Positions 11,936 to 19,778 of a DNA stretch of 64,000 bases are shown piece after piece. Both the position numbers and the translations under genes were made by a program. Positions within the stretch are counted from its first letter, which is position 1. Each line of letters starts with the position of its first letter. This stretch comes from Modicisalibacter radicis (GTDB taxonomy: Bacteria > Pseudomonadota > Gammaproteobacteria > Pseudomonadales > Halomonadaceae): contig NZ_CAAHFN010000120.1 in the NCBI RefSeq assembly GCF_900961225.1, positions 124,001-188,000 on the forward strand, given 5' to 3'. Below the pieces are notes generated by a model. That model was not told the DNA's origin. It did not search any database and saw only the letters and a list, made by a program, of their open reading frames with translations.

Positions 11936-12724
11936 ATGACGGCAAGGATTCTGACCTGCCAGGTCGCCTCGGTGGAGGACCTGACCCCCGACGTCTTCCG
12001 CGTACGCCTCGAGGGACGCAGCGAGGCCGTGGCCCATGCCCCGGGGCAGTATCTCGAACTCAAGCTCGACGACGACACCTGGGTACCGTTCTCGATCGCC
12101 AATGCCCATCGCGACGACGGCAGCATCGAACTGCATATCCAGCACTGGCCCGAACGAGCCAATTCGCAGCGTCTGCGCGAACTGATGCAGCACATGAGTC
12201 GACTCACCATCCGCCTGCCCGGTGGTGACTGCGTGCTGGATCCCGACAGCGCGCGGCCCCTGTTGCTGATCGCCGCGGGCACCGGCTTCGCCCAGATGAA
12301 GGCGCTGCTCGAGGCCGCCTTCGCCGCTGATTCCGCGCTGCCGGTGATGTTCTGGTGGGCGGTGCGTGAACGCCGCGACTTCTATCTCGAGAGCCTGGCC
12401 CGCGAATGGGCCGCGGATCACCCCAACTTCAGCTTCCATGCCGTCGCCGAGGAGCCGCTCGATCCCGGGTTCGCGGACGAACGGGTTCACGTCCACCAGG
12501 GGCGGATCGACGAGGCGCTGGCCGCCGCGCTGGACGACGTCTCGGGCCATGACGTCTACCTTTCCGGCTCGCCGGGGATGGTCTATGCCTGCATCGATAC
12601 GCTGACGCCGCTGGGGCTCGAGCCGGGACACGTGTTCTCCGACGTCTTCGCCTACGCGCCGCGCAAGCCGCTGTTCCCGGCGCTCGAGACCGATGCGACG
12701 CGGGACGGGAGCAGTCGTTCGTGA
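11936..12724 (+). CDS. fre: NAD(P)H-flavin reductase
   Basis: Fre reduces free flavins with NAD(P)H. The ferredoxin-reductase fold shows a flavin-binding motif VPFSIAN (about residues 62-68) and a nucleotide-binding GTGFAQMKALLEA segment. At 262 residues it is about 30 longer than E. coli Fre (233), mostly at the C-terminus (HVFSDVFAYAPRKPLF). A GAGGAAAG ribosome-binding site precedes the ATG. Its position right after ubiD is conserved in enterobacteria and suggests it may supply reduced flavin for prenyl-FMN chemistry, but that is inference. Its last 4 nt overlap the next gene. Confidence 0.9.
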   Translation: MTARILTCQVASVEDLTPDVFRVRLEGRSEAVAHAPGQYLELKLDDDTWVPFSIANAHRDDGSIELHIQHWPERANSQRLRELMQHMSRLTIRLPGGDCVLDPDSARPLLLIAAGTGFAQMKALLEAAFAADSALPVMFWWAVRERRDFYLESLAREWAADHPNFSFHAVAEEPLDPGFADERVHVHQGRIDEALAAALDDVSGHDVYLSGSPGMVYACIDTLTPLGLEPGHVFSDVFAYAPRKPLFPALETDATRDGSSRS

Positions 12725-13434
12725 GCGTGGCGCCGATCCTGATCACCGGCGCCGCTCAGCGGGTCGGCCACTACTGCGCCCAGCGGCTGCTCGACGACGG
12801 CCATCCGCTGATCGTCGGCTATCGGCGCGAGCATGACTCGCTCGAGGCGTTGCGCCGTCGCGGGGCGATCACCCTGCAGGGCGATTTCGCCGAGCGGGCC
12901 GGCATTCTCGACTTCATCGAGCGCTTGCGCGGCGAGACGTCCGCGCTGCGGGCGATCGTCCACAACGCCGCGGCCTGGGCGGGGGATGCCGAGGACGATG
13001 GCAGCGGGGCGCATTTCGAGCGATTGTTCCACGTTCACATGCAGGCGCCGTATCTGATCAACCGGCTCTGCCGCGACCTGCTCGAGGCGTGCAGCGAGCC
13101 GCAGCGCGACATCGTCCATATCACCGACCACCTGGCGGCACGCGGGATGCCCGAGCATGTCGCTTACGCCGCGACCAAGGCGGGGCTCGACAACCTTACC
13201 CGCTCGTTCGCCGCGCTCTACGCGCCCGGTATCCAGGTCAATGCCATCGCCCCGGGGCCGGTGATGCTCAATGGCGACGACGATACCGGGATCGGCGAGG
13301 CCGTGCGCGGCCACTCGGCGATGGGGCTGGTGCCGGGCCCCGGCGTGATCTACCAGAGCCTGCGCTACCTCCTCGACAACCGCTTTACCACTGGCGTGAC
13401 CCTGACGGTGGATGGCGGCTCGCTGAACTCCTGA
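12721..13434 (+). CDS. folM: Short-chain dehydrogenase, FolM-like dihydromonapterin reductase
   Basis: This is a 237-residue classical SDR. The cofactor motif is ITGAAQRVGHYCA, the structural motif is AIVHNAAAW, and the catalytic tetrad is visible as Tyr-x-x-x-Lys in YAATKAGLD. The patterns VGYRRE, AIVHNAAAW, LDNLTRSFAALYAP and VNAIAPGPV resemble FolM, which reduces dihydromonapterin and weakly dihydrofolate in pterin metabolism. The GTG start overlaps the fre stop by 4 nt (GTGA), implying translational coupling. The FolM assignment is by sequence resemblance; another SDR substrate is possible. Confidence 0.75.
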   Translation: MSVAPILITGAAQRVGHYCAQRLLDDGHPLIVGYRREHDSLEALRRRGAITLQGDFAERAGILDFIERLRGETSALRAIVHNAAAWAGDAEDDGSGAHFERLFHVHMQAPYLINRLCRDLLEACSEPQRDIVHITDHLAARGMPEHVAYAATKAGLDNLTRSFAALYAPGIQVNAIAPGPVMLNGDDDTGIGEAVRGHSAMGLVPGPGVIYQSLRYLLDNRFTTGVTLTVDGGSLNS

Positions 13435-13466
13435 CCACGGTGGCGTCGTTCGCCTTCGCTCGAGGG

Positions 13467-13494
13467 TTGCCAAAACATGGCGGATGTGTAGGAT
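13467..13494 (+). promoter_or_regulatory. Candidate promoter of the DAHP synthase leader transcript
   Basis: TTGCCA (13467-13472) and TAGGAT (13489-13494) are spaced by 16 bp. Transcription would begin near 13501, about 20 nt before the first leader ORF, which is the layout expected for an attenuator leader. Confidence 0.4.
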
Positions 13495-13520
13495 TGAAGG
13501 CGAACATCAGGAGATGACCC

Positions 13521-13652
13521 ATGGTCAGCAACCCGCAGACAGCCATCGTCACGACGACCCGCCGCGCTTTCGCCGGCGGCTTCGGCGTGTCCGCCTGGCA
13601 GGGTTATGGCTACTGGTTTACGCGGGGTGCGCCCGGCGGCCCGGCCGATTAG
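13521..13652 (+). CDS. Leader peptide 1 of the DAHP synthase gene (Trp/Tyr/Phe control codons)
   Basis: This is a 43-codon ORF with a strong AGGAG ribosome-binding site at 13509-13513, 7 nt before the ATG. Codons 26-33 read WQGYGYWF, so five of eight are aromatic; two more Phe codons are at 17 and 21. The stop is at 13650-13652. Immediately after the aromatic codons, GGGTGCGC (13625-13632) can pair with GCGCACCC (13666-13673) across the stop codon, and the antiterminator/terminator follows. This is the classic arrangement for ribosome-mediated transcription attenuation. An ATG at 13514 in another frame exists, but its peptide has no control-codon cluster. The product itself probably has no function beyond sensing charged aromatic tRNAs. 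Confidence 0.78.
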   Translation: MVSNPQTAIVTTTRRAFAGGFGVSAWQGYGYWFTRGAPGGPAD

Positions 13653-13676
13653 GCCTGAGCCGCGAGCGCACCCTGA

Positions 13677-13728
13677 CCGCCAGGGTTGCCTCCCCAAACC
13701 CCCGTCGGCAACCCGGCGGGGGTTTTTT
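13677..13728 (+). terminator. Transcription attenuator: antiterminator and rho-independent terminator
   Basis: Terminator: AAACCCCCG (13696-13704) pairs with CGGGGGTTT (13717-13725), followed by Ts to 13728. Antiterminator: CCGCC-A-GGGTTGCC (13677-13690, one bulged A) pairs with GGCAACCCGGCGG (13707-13719), 13 bp. The two structures cannot coexist, because the antiterminator consumes part of the terminator 3' arm and traps its 5' arm in the loop. This lies between leader ORF 1 and leader ORF 2, upstream of the DAHP synthase gene. Confidence 0.8.
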
Positions 13729-13766
13729 AATGCACGGCAGACACCGACCGCGACAAGGAGACGACC

Positions 13767-13925
13767 ATGACCCTCAGCACATTCGCCTATCCGCACTATT
13801 CGGACGCTTATCGGGGCGAGGGTTACTGGCGATTTAGTCGCACCCGGCCGGTACAGTCTGCCGCCTCTGGCCGGGCACGCCACATGGGCGGCCAACGAAC
13901 GCTACGAAGTCTCCCTGCCCGCTGA
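13767..13925 (+). CDS. Leader peptide 2 of the DAHP synthase gene (Tyr/Phe/Trp-rich)
   Basis: This 52-codon ORF has a perfect AAGGAG site at 13755-13760, 6 nt from its ATG. Aromatic codons are F6, Y8, Y11, Y15, Y20, W21 and F23, all within the first 23 codons. It begins just after the attenuator terminator, so it would be transcribed only on read-through. Its TGA (13923-13925) overlaps a small hairpin CCCGC (13918-13922)/GCGGG (13927-13931) lying 9 nt before the DAHP synthase ribosome-binding site. Further alternative stems (CCCGGCC 13843-13849 with GGCCGGG 13869-13875, versus GGCCG with CGGCC 13889-13893) occur within it. No T-run is seen, so any control here would be translational. It could instead encode a real small protein. 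Confidence 0.65.
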   Translation: MTLSTFAYPHYSDAYRGEGYWRFSRTRPVQSAASGRARHMGGQRTLRSLPAR

Positions 13926-13953
13926 TGCGGGCCCGCGCCAGGAAGCCATGCTC

Positions 13954-15024
13954 ATGAACGCACCTCTGACCCTGACCGACGCCCCGCGCGAGACGCGCGA
14001 AGCCACCCGAACGATGCAGCGCGCCTTGCCCACCGCCGCCGAGTTGCGCCGCGAGATCCCCCTCGGGGGCCCTTTGGCGGCACAGCTCGAAGCCCAGCGT
14101 CAGGCGATCCGTGCCATCCTCGATGGCCACGACGATCGCCTGCTGGTGGTGGTCGGGCCCTGTTCGATCCACGACCCCGAGGCCGCGCTGGCCTATGCCG
14201 AGCGCCTCGCCGAGCTCAATCGCCGGGTCGACGACCGCCTGCTGCTGGTGATGCGCGTCTACGTCGAGAAACCGCGCACCACGGTGGGCTGGAAGGGGCT
14301 CGCCTACGACCCGCACCTCGACGGCAGCGACGACATGGCCACCGGCCTGGCGTTGTCGCGGCGGCTGATGCGCGACATCGCTGCGCTCGGGCTGCCGGTA
14401 GCGACCGAGCTGCTGCAACCGATGGCCGCCAGCTATTTCGACGACCTGCTGGCCTGGGCGGCGATCGGGGCGCGCACCACCGAATCGCAGATCCATCGCG
14501 AGATGGCCAGTGGCCTCGAGGCCGTGGTCGGCTTCAAGAACGCCACCGACGGCGATATCGGCGTGGCGATCGACGCCATGCAGGCGGCCGCGCATGGCCA
14601 CCGGCACTTCGCCATGGGCCTCGATGGCAGCCCCGAGATGCGCGAGACCGCCGGCAACGCCTATACCCACCTGGTGCTGCGCGGCGGTCACGGCCAGCCC
14701 AACTACGATACCTCCAGCATCGCCGCCAGCCGCCGGGCGCTGAACGAGGCCGGCCTGGCCGCGCGGATCATGGTCGACTGCAGCCACGCCAACTCGCGCA
14801 AGGATCATCGCCGCCAGAGCGAGGTGCTGCTCGACGTGCTCGGCCAGCGTCTGTCAGGTGACGACAGCCTGGTCGGGGTGATGATCGAGGGTCATCTCAA
14901 CGAGGGCAAGCAGCCTCTCAAGCCCGGCGCGCTGCGCTATGGGGTGTCGATCACCGATGCCTGCCTGGGGTGGGAAACCACCGAATCGCTGCTGATGCGC
15001 GCCGCCGAACGGCTGCGCGCTTGA
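13954..15024 (+). CDS. 3-deoxy-7-phosphoheptulonate (DAHP) synthase, AroF/AroG/AroH type
   Basis: This is a class I DAHP synthase, 356 residues, condensing phosphoenolpyruvate and erythrose 4-phosphate in the first step of the shikimate pathway. Family motifs include VVVGPCSIHDPEAAL, MRVYVEKPRTTVGWKGL, GARTTESQIHREMASGL and MVDCSHANSRKDHRRQ. The ATG at 13954 is chosen because AGGAAG (13940-13945) lies 8 nt before it; an in-frame ATG at 13948 is only 2 nt from that site. E. coli has three paralogues (Tyr-, Phe- and Trp-sensitive) and the sequence alone does not show which effector this one binds. The upstream leader carries codons for all three aromatic residues, which suggests expression responds to general aromatic starvation. 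Confidence 0.95.
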   Translation: MNAPLTLTDAPRETREATRTMQRALPTAAELRREIPLGGPLAAQLEAQRQAIRAILDGHDDRLLVVVGPCSIHDPEAALAYAERLAELNRRVDDRLLLVMRVYVEKPRTTVGWKGLAYDPHLDGSDDMATGLALSRRLMRDIAALGLPVATELLQPMAASYFDDLLAWAAIGARTTESQIHREMASGLEAVVGFKNATDGDIGVAIDAMQAAAHGHRHFAMGLDGSPEMRETAGNAYTHLVLRGGHGQPNYDTSSIAASRRALNEAGLAARIMVDCSHANSRKDHRRQSEVLLDVLGQRLSGDDSLVGVMIEGHLNEGKQPLKPGALRYGVSITDACLGWETTESLLMRAAERLRA

Positions 15025-15054
15025 GCCACAACGGAGAACGCCATCGCCAGGACC

Positions 15055-15074
15055 CGCCCCCGTCCGAGGGGGCG
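15055..15074 (+). terminator. Terminator-like hairpin after DAHP synthase
   Basis: CGCCCCC (15055-15061) and GGGGGCG (15068-15074) form a 7-bp stem with a 6-nt loop, 30 nt after the stop codon. Only a weak T-containing tail (CCTTCATCGT) follows, so termination strength is uncertain. Confidence 0.45.
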
Positions 15075-15171
15075 CCTTCATCGTGCTGTCATCATCGCCG
15101 CTTACCGTGAGTCCGGCACCGTCCAGGCGCCTTGGCATCGCCTGGCCAACAATCACGTGATGAGTGAGGGG

Positions 15172-17310
15172 ATGATGAGCAAGGAAATCGAAGATCCGCG
15201 GGTTCACAACGACAGCCGCAACGAACCCTTTTCCAGCGTGCTCGACAAGCATGTCTCGCGGCGCGGGATCATGCAGGGCGGCCTCGGCCTGGCGGCGCTG
15301 TCGGTGTTCGGCGGTTTCGGCCTCGGCGGACTGAGTGGCCTGGCTTCGGCCGACAGCGGCGCCGCGAAATCGCCCTTGTCGCTGGCCTTCGAGTCGCTGC
15401 GCGGCTCGCGCACCGATGCGGTGGTGGTACCCGAGGGCTATACCGCCCAGGTGCTGATTCCCTGGGGTACGCCGCTCAACGCCCAGGCGCCGGCCTGGCG
15501 CGACGATCTCGCTATCACCCCTGCGGTCCAGGCCAACAGCGTCGGCATGCATCACGACGGCATGCACGCCTTCGCGCTCGACGAAGCCAGCGCCTCGCGC
15601 GACTTCCTGCTCGCCCTGAACAACGAATATATCGACCAGAAGGCGTTGTGGGCGCCTCAGGGCGGGCCGACCAATGCCGAAGAGGGGCAGCGTCCGGCCG
15701 ATGAAGTCCGCACCGAGATCAACGCCCACGGCATTACCATCGTGCGCGTCCGCAAGGGCTCCGACGGCCGCTGGCAGCACGTCGCCGACGACGCCTACAA
15801 TCGCCGCTTCACCTCGGCGACGCCGATGCGCCTGGCCGGCCCGGTCGCCGGCAGCGCCTACGTCAGGACCAGGTACTCGCCCGAGGGTAGTCACACCCGC
15901 GGCACCAACAACAATTGCGCCAACGGCTACACGCCGTGGGGCACCTACCTGACCTGCGAGGAAAACTGGCCCGAGGTGTTCGTCAATCACGGCGAACGCA
16001 CGCGCGACGATGCGCGCCTGGGGCTGCCCACCGAACGCGGCCGCTACGGCTGGGAAACCGCCGCCGGTGATGCCAGCGAGCGCGCCGACGAGTTCGCGCG
16101 TTTCGACGTCACCCCGCGCGGAGACGCGCCCACCGACGACTATCGCAACGAGACCCGCACCTTCGGCTATATCGTCGAGATCGACCCCTATGACGGTAGC
16201 GCCCAGGCGGTCAAGCGCACCGCGCTGGGGCGCTTCCGGCACGAGGGCTGCTGGCCGGGCAAGCTGGTCGAGGGCCAGCCGGTGGTCTTCTATTCCGGTC
16301 ACGACTCGCGCAACGAGTACATCTACAAGTTCGTGTCCGATGCCGTCTGGGACCCGGCCGATGCCAACCGCGTCGGTGCCGATTACGACCGCCTGGCGAT
16401 CGGTGCCAAGTACATGGACCAGGGCACGCTCTATGTCGCCCGCTTCGACGCCGACGGCAGCGGCGAATGGCTGGCGTTGACGCCGGACGCCGAGACGGCC
16501 GATGGCGAGCGACTCGACGCCGCGCTGGGGCTCGAGCGCGGCGATCTGGCGGGGGTGATCGTGCATACCTGCGACGCCGCCGACCTGCTGGGCGCCACGC
16601 CGATGGACCGGCCCGAGTGGGGCACCGTCGATCCGGCCACCGGCGAGGTCTACATGACCCTGACCAACAACTCCAAGCGTAGCGCCGAGGACACCGCCGC
16701 CACCTTTACCAACGACGGCAGCGCCATCGACGGCCCGGGTGTCGGCTATGCCACCGCACCGACCAACGCGCCCAACCCGCGTGCCGACAACCAGGCGGGC
16801 CAGGTGATCCGCTGGCGCGACACGGGGGCAAGTGCCTTCGAATGGGAGATCTTCGTCTTCGGCGCCGCTGCCGACGACGCCGACAACCTGTCCGGGCTCA
16901 CCGAGGCCAACCAGTTCGCCAGCCCCGATGGCCTGTGGTTCGACGAGCGCGGCGATGGCCAGGGGATCCTGTGGATCCAGACCGACAACGGCTACGAAGG
17001 GGTTAGCGAGCACACCAACGACCAGTTGCTGGCGGTGGTGCCGGCGTCGGTCAGCCGCAAGCCGGGCGGTGCCGCGGTGATCGGCGCCGCCGACCAGGCG
17101 CAGCTCAAGCGCTTCGCCGTGGGGCCCAACGACTGCGAGGTCACCGGGATCTTCGCCACACCGGATCGCACGGCGCTGTTCATCAACATTCAGCACCCCG
17201 GCAACTGGCCGTCGGGCGATGATGCCACGGCCGCGACCAGCGGCACGGTGCGTCCGCGCGCCTCGACGGTGGTGATCCAGAAGGCCGATGGCGGCCAGGT
17301 CGGGGTGTAA
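15172..17310 (+). CDS. PhoX-family alkaline phosphatase, Tat-exported
   Basis: The protein is about 712 residues. A twin-arginine signal is present: SRRGIMQGGLGLAALSVFGG about 25-45 residues from the start, consistent with folding before export through the TatABC system encoded 4 kb away. The mature part carries the PhoX/DUF839 pattern, including NNNCANGYTPWGTYLTCEEN, GRFRHEGCWPGK and EVYMTLTNNSKR. PhoX enzymes release phosphate from organic phosphate esters in the periplasm using calcium and iron. Several start codons are close together (GTG 15157, ATG 15160, 15172, 15175), and the exact one is uncertain. A single CTGTCAT at 15086 resembles half a Pho box but lacks a second half at the right spacing. 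It is convergent with ppk. Confidence 0.88.
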   Translation: MMSKEIEDPRVHNDSRNEPFSSVLDKHVSRRGIMQGGLGLAALSVFGGFGLGGLSGLASADSGAAKSPLSLAFESLRGSRTDAVVVPEGYTAQVLIPWGTPLNAQAPAWRDDLAITPAVQANSVGMHHDGMHAFALDEASASRDFLLALNNEYIDQKALWAPQGGPTNAEEGQRPADEVRTEINAHGITIVRVRKGSDGRWQHVADDAYNRRFTSATPMRLAGPVAGSAYVRTRYSPEGSHTRGTNNNCANGYTPWGTYLTCEENWPEVFVNHGERTRDDARLGLPTERGRYGWETAAGDASERADEFARFDVTPRGDAPTDDYRNETRTFGYIVEIDPYDGSAQAVKRTALGRFRHEGCWPGKLVEGQPVVFYSGHDSRNEYIYKFVSDAVWDPADANRVGADYDRLAIGAKYMDQGTLYVARFDADGSGEWLALTPDAETADGERLDAALGLERGDLAGVIVHTCDAADLLGATPMDRPEWGTVDPATGEVYMTLTNNSKRSAEDTAATFTNDGSAIDGPGVGYATAPTNAPNPRADNQAGQVIRWRDTGASAFEWEIFVFGAAADDADNLSGLTEANQFASPDGLWFDERGDGQGILWIQTDNGYEGVSEHTNDQLLAVVPASVSRKPGGAAVIGAADQAQLKRFAVGPNDCEVTGIFATPDRTALFINIQHPGNWPSGDDATAATSGTVRPRASTVVIQKADGGQVGV

Positions 17311-17320
17311 CTGAAGGCTT

Positions 17321-17352
17321 GAAGAGCGCCGCTACGCGGCTGGAAGCTGGAA
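17321..17352 (+). repeat. Conserved hairpin block of a modular intergenic repeat
   Basis: A 26-nt block at 17321-17346 contains the hairpin GCCGC-TAC-GCGGC and matches, with one mismatch, the reverse complement of 26494-26519 downstream of hslU. It is followed by two GCTGGAA heptamers (17339-17352) that run into the terminator. Both copies lie between a gene's stop codon and a rho-independent terminator. Confidence 0.65.
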
Positions 17353-17353
17353 G

Positions 17354-17394
17354 AAAAACCGCCTCCGTAGCTTGAGCTTGCTACGGAGGCGGTT
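17354..17394 (-). terminator. Rho-independent terminator between phoX-type gene and ppk
   Basis: A perfect 15-bp stem (17357-17371 with 17380-17394, 8-nt loop) is bordered on the left by five As (17354-17358), which read as a T-run on the minus strand, so it terminates ppk. On the plus strand the tail is GGTTCGGTTT, so it may also act on the phosphatase transcript. Confidence 0.85.
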
Positions 17395-17407
17395 CGGTTT
17401 AGGCTGC

Positions 17408-17533
17408 CTTCGAGCTTCGAGCTTCGAGCTTCGAGCTTCGAGCTTCGAGCTTCGAGCTTCGAGCTTCGAGCTTCGAGCTTCGAGCTTCGAGCTTCGAGCT
17501 TCGAGCTTCGAGCTTCGAGCTTCGAGCTTCGAG
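17408..17533. repeat. Heptanucleotide array, CTTCGAG x 18
   Basis: Eighteen perfect tandem copies of a 7-bp unit (CTTCGAG; equivalently GCT+TCGA) occupy exactly 126 bp. The array starts one base from the ppk stop codon and lies between it and the ppk terminator, so it would be in the ppk 3' untranslated RNA. As 7 is not a multiple of 3, all frames read through it as 7-residue repeats (SSKLEAR), giving spurious ORFs. Confidence 0.97.
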
Positions 17534-17534
17534 C

Positions 17535-19742
17535 TCAGGCCTTGCTGGCGTAGGCGTAGAGCAGCGTTTCCTGGGCGCTGATCGGGGCGGCGCCGCAGGG
17601 CTCCTGCTTGCGGTAGCTGCCGTCTTCCTGAAGCAGCCAGCTCTGGCAGTTGTCGACCAGGTAGGTTTCCAGATCCTTGCGCACCCGCTGGGCGAGCTTC
17701 CTGTCGAGGATCGGGAAGCAGGTCTCGACACGATGGAACATGTTGCGTTCCATGAAGTCGGCACTCGATGCCCAGGTCTCGGGCTTGCCGTCGTTGTGGA
17801 AATAGAAGACCCGGGTATGCTCGAGAAAGCGGCCGATATTCGAGCGAACCCGGATGTTGTCCGAGATGCCGGGCACCCCGGGGCGCAGGCAGCACATCCC
17901 GCGGATGATCAGGTCGCAGCTCACTCCGGCCCGCGAGGCGCGATACAGCGCACGGATCAGGCGTGGCTCGGTCAAGGAGTTGCACTTGATGATCAGGTGG
18001 GCCTTTCTGCCCTTCTCGGCGATCTTGGCTTCACGGTCGATCATCTCGACCAGCCGTTGATGCAGCACGAAGGGGGCATGCAGCAGGCGGACGATGTCGC
18101 GGGGCTTGCCCATCCCGGACAGCTGCTGGAAGACCCGGTGCACGTCCTCGCACAACGTCTCGTTGGCGGTCAGCAGGCTGTAGTCGGTATACAGCTTGGC
18201 GGTCTTCGAATGGTAGTTGCCGGTGCCCAGGTGCGCATAGTAGCGCAGCTCGCCGCTTTCGCGACGCACGATGTGCAGCATCTTGGCGTGGGTCTTGTAG
18301 GCCATCACCCCGTAGATGACGATCGCCCCGGCTTCCTGGAGGCGCGATGCCAGTGCCAGGTTGTCGGCCTCGTCGAAGCGGGCGCGCAGTTCGATGACCA
18401 CGGTGACTTCCTTGCCGTTGCGCGCCGCGTCGACCAGCGCGCTGACGATGCTCGAATCGGCGCCGGTGCGATACAGCGTCTGCTTGATCGCCAGCACGGC
18501 GGCGTCGCGGGCGGCCTCGCGGAGCAGGTCCTCGACCGGCGCGAAGGACTGGAACGGATGATGCAGCAGGATGTCGTTGTGGCGAATCGCCTCGAACAGG
18601 CTGCCATCGTTCTTGATCGGCTTGGGCAGTCCCGGCATGAAGGGCCGGTAGAGCAGGTCCGGGCGTTCGATATCGCCGAGTACCGACATCATGCGGGTCA
18701 GGTTGACCGGGCCGCTGACCCGGTAGAGGTCCGGCTCGTCGAGCTCGAACTGCCTGAGCAGGAAATGGGCGAGCCGATCGGGACAATTGTCGGCGACCTC
18801 CAGACGCACGCCGTCGCCGTAACGTCTTGCCAGAAGCTCGCCGCGTAGCGCCGAGGCCAGGTCGGACACCGCCTCGGGATCGACCGTCAGGTCGGCGTTG
18901 CGGGTCAGTCGGAACTGGTAGCAGCCGCGCACCTCCATGCCCGGGAACACTTCCTGGGCATGGGCATGAATCATCGACGACAGGAACACGTAATCGGTGT
19001 AGCCCGGCTCGGCGAGCGCATCGGGCAGGCGGATGACCCGCGGCAGCGAGCGCGGCGCCGGCAGGATCGCCAGGCCGCCCTCGCGGCCGAAGGCGTCCTT
19101 GCCCTCGAGTTCGACGATGAAGTTGAGGCTCTTGTTGACCAGCCGCGGAAAGGGGTGGGAGGGGTCCAGCCCGATCGGGCTGATCACCGGCGCGATCTCA
19201 TCGTCGAAGTACTCGCGCACCCAGTCGCGCTGGGCCTGGGTCCACTGCGCGCGGCGGCGGTAGCGAATGCGCTGCTCCTCGAGCGCCGGGATCAGCTCCT
19301 CGTTGAGGATGCGGTACTGGCGCTCGGTCTGCTCGTGGGCGATGCGCGATATCTCGGCGAGAACCCGGCGGGGGGGGAGTCCATCGGGGGCGCTGGCATC
19401 CTCGTGGCCGAGCATCAGCTGATGCTTGAGCCCGGCGACCCGGATCTCGAAGAACTCGTCGAGGTTCGACGAGAAGATCAGCAGGAACATCAGCCGGTTG
19501 AGCAGCGGATGCGAGGTATCCAGGGCCTGCTCGAGCACACGGATGTTGAACTGCAGGTGCGAGAGTTCGCGATTGAAGTAGAGCGACGGATCGTCGAGCT
19601 CGGCCTCCGGCGAGGGCGTCGGCTTGGCGTGAATGCCGGTGCGGGTACGATTGACCCGCAACGGTGCCTCGTTGGTGGCGTCGCTGCTTGCCGTGTCGAC
19701 CGCCTCGGCGGGCGGCGTGGGCTGGCTCGGCGTTTCTTCCAT
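17535..19742 (-). CDS. ppk: Polyphosphate kinase 1
   Basis: Ppk1 polymerises the gamma phosphate of ATP into inorganic polyphosphate and runs through a phosphohistidine intermediate. The protein is 735 residues, slightly longer than E. coli Ppk (688), with a low-complexity N-terminal extension of about 45 residues before LYFNRELSHLQFN. The catalytic His lies in the KTHAKMLHIVRR segment, followed by HLGTGNYHSKTAKLYTDYS. It follows hemB on the same strand with a 36-nt gap, as in pseudomonads, and likely forms an operon with it. A heptamer array and a strong terminator lie downstream. Confidence 0.96.
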   Translation of the reverse strand: MEETPSQPTPPAEAVDTASSDATNEAPLRVNRTRTGIHAKPTPSPEAELDDPSLYFNRELSHLQFNIRVLEQALDTSHPLLNRLMFLLIFSSNLDEFFEIRVAGLKHQLMLGHEDASAPDGLPPRRVLAEISRIAHEQTERQYRILNEELIPALEEQRIRYRRRAQWTQAQRDWVREYFDDEIAPVISPIGLDPSHPFPRLVNKSLNFIVELEGKDAFGREGGLAILPAPRSLPRVIRLPDALAEPGYTDYVFLSSMIHAHAQEVFPGMEVRGCYQFRLTRNADLTVDPEAVSDLASALRGELLARRYGDGVRLEVADNCPDRLAHFLLRQFELDEPDLYRVSGPVNLTRMMSVLGDIERPDLLYRPFMPGLPKPIKNDGSLFEAIRHNDILLHHPFQSFAPVEDLLREAARDAAVLAIKQTLYRTGADSSIVSALVDAARNGKEVTVVIELRARFDEADNLALASRLQEAGAIVIYGVMAYKTHAKMLHIVRRESGELRYYAHLGTGNYHSKTAKLYTDYSLLTANETLCEDVHRVFQQLSGMGKPRDIVRLLHAPFVLHQRLVEMIDREAKIAEKGRKAHLIIKCNSLTEPRLIRALYRASRAGVSCDLIIRGMCCLRPGVPGISDNIRVRSNIGRFLEHTRVFYFHNDGKPETWASSADFMERNMFHRVETCFPILDRKLAQRVRKDLETYLVDNCQSWLLQEDGSYRKQEPCGAAPISAQETLLYAYASKA

Positions 19743-19778
19743 CGGACGACTCCAGCGCGGCGAGGGCGCCTCCCGCCG

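Noticed and set aside
13484..13837. A 117-codon frame across the DAHP synthase leader
   Set aside because: It runs through the terminator stem in a different frame from both leader ORFs, is Arg/Pro-rich, and its own start at 13484 lacks a ribosome-binding site.
15086..15104. Pho box upstream of the PhoX-type gene
   Set aside because: Only one CTGTCAT-like half is present; the sequence 11 nt further on does not match the second half.
17408..17533. CRISPR array
   Set aside because: The units are 7 bp, contiguous and identical, with no spacers and no cas genes nearby.
17332..17985. Open frames with SSKLEAR heptapeptide repeats on both strands
   Set aside because: These are translations of the CTTCGAG DNA array, which stays open in every frame; they run antisense to, or out of frame with, ppk.
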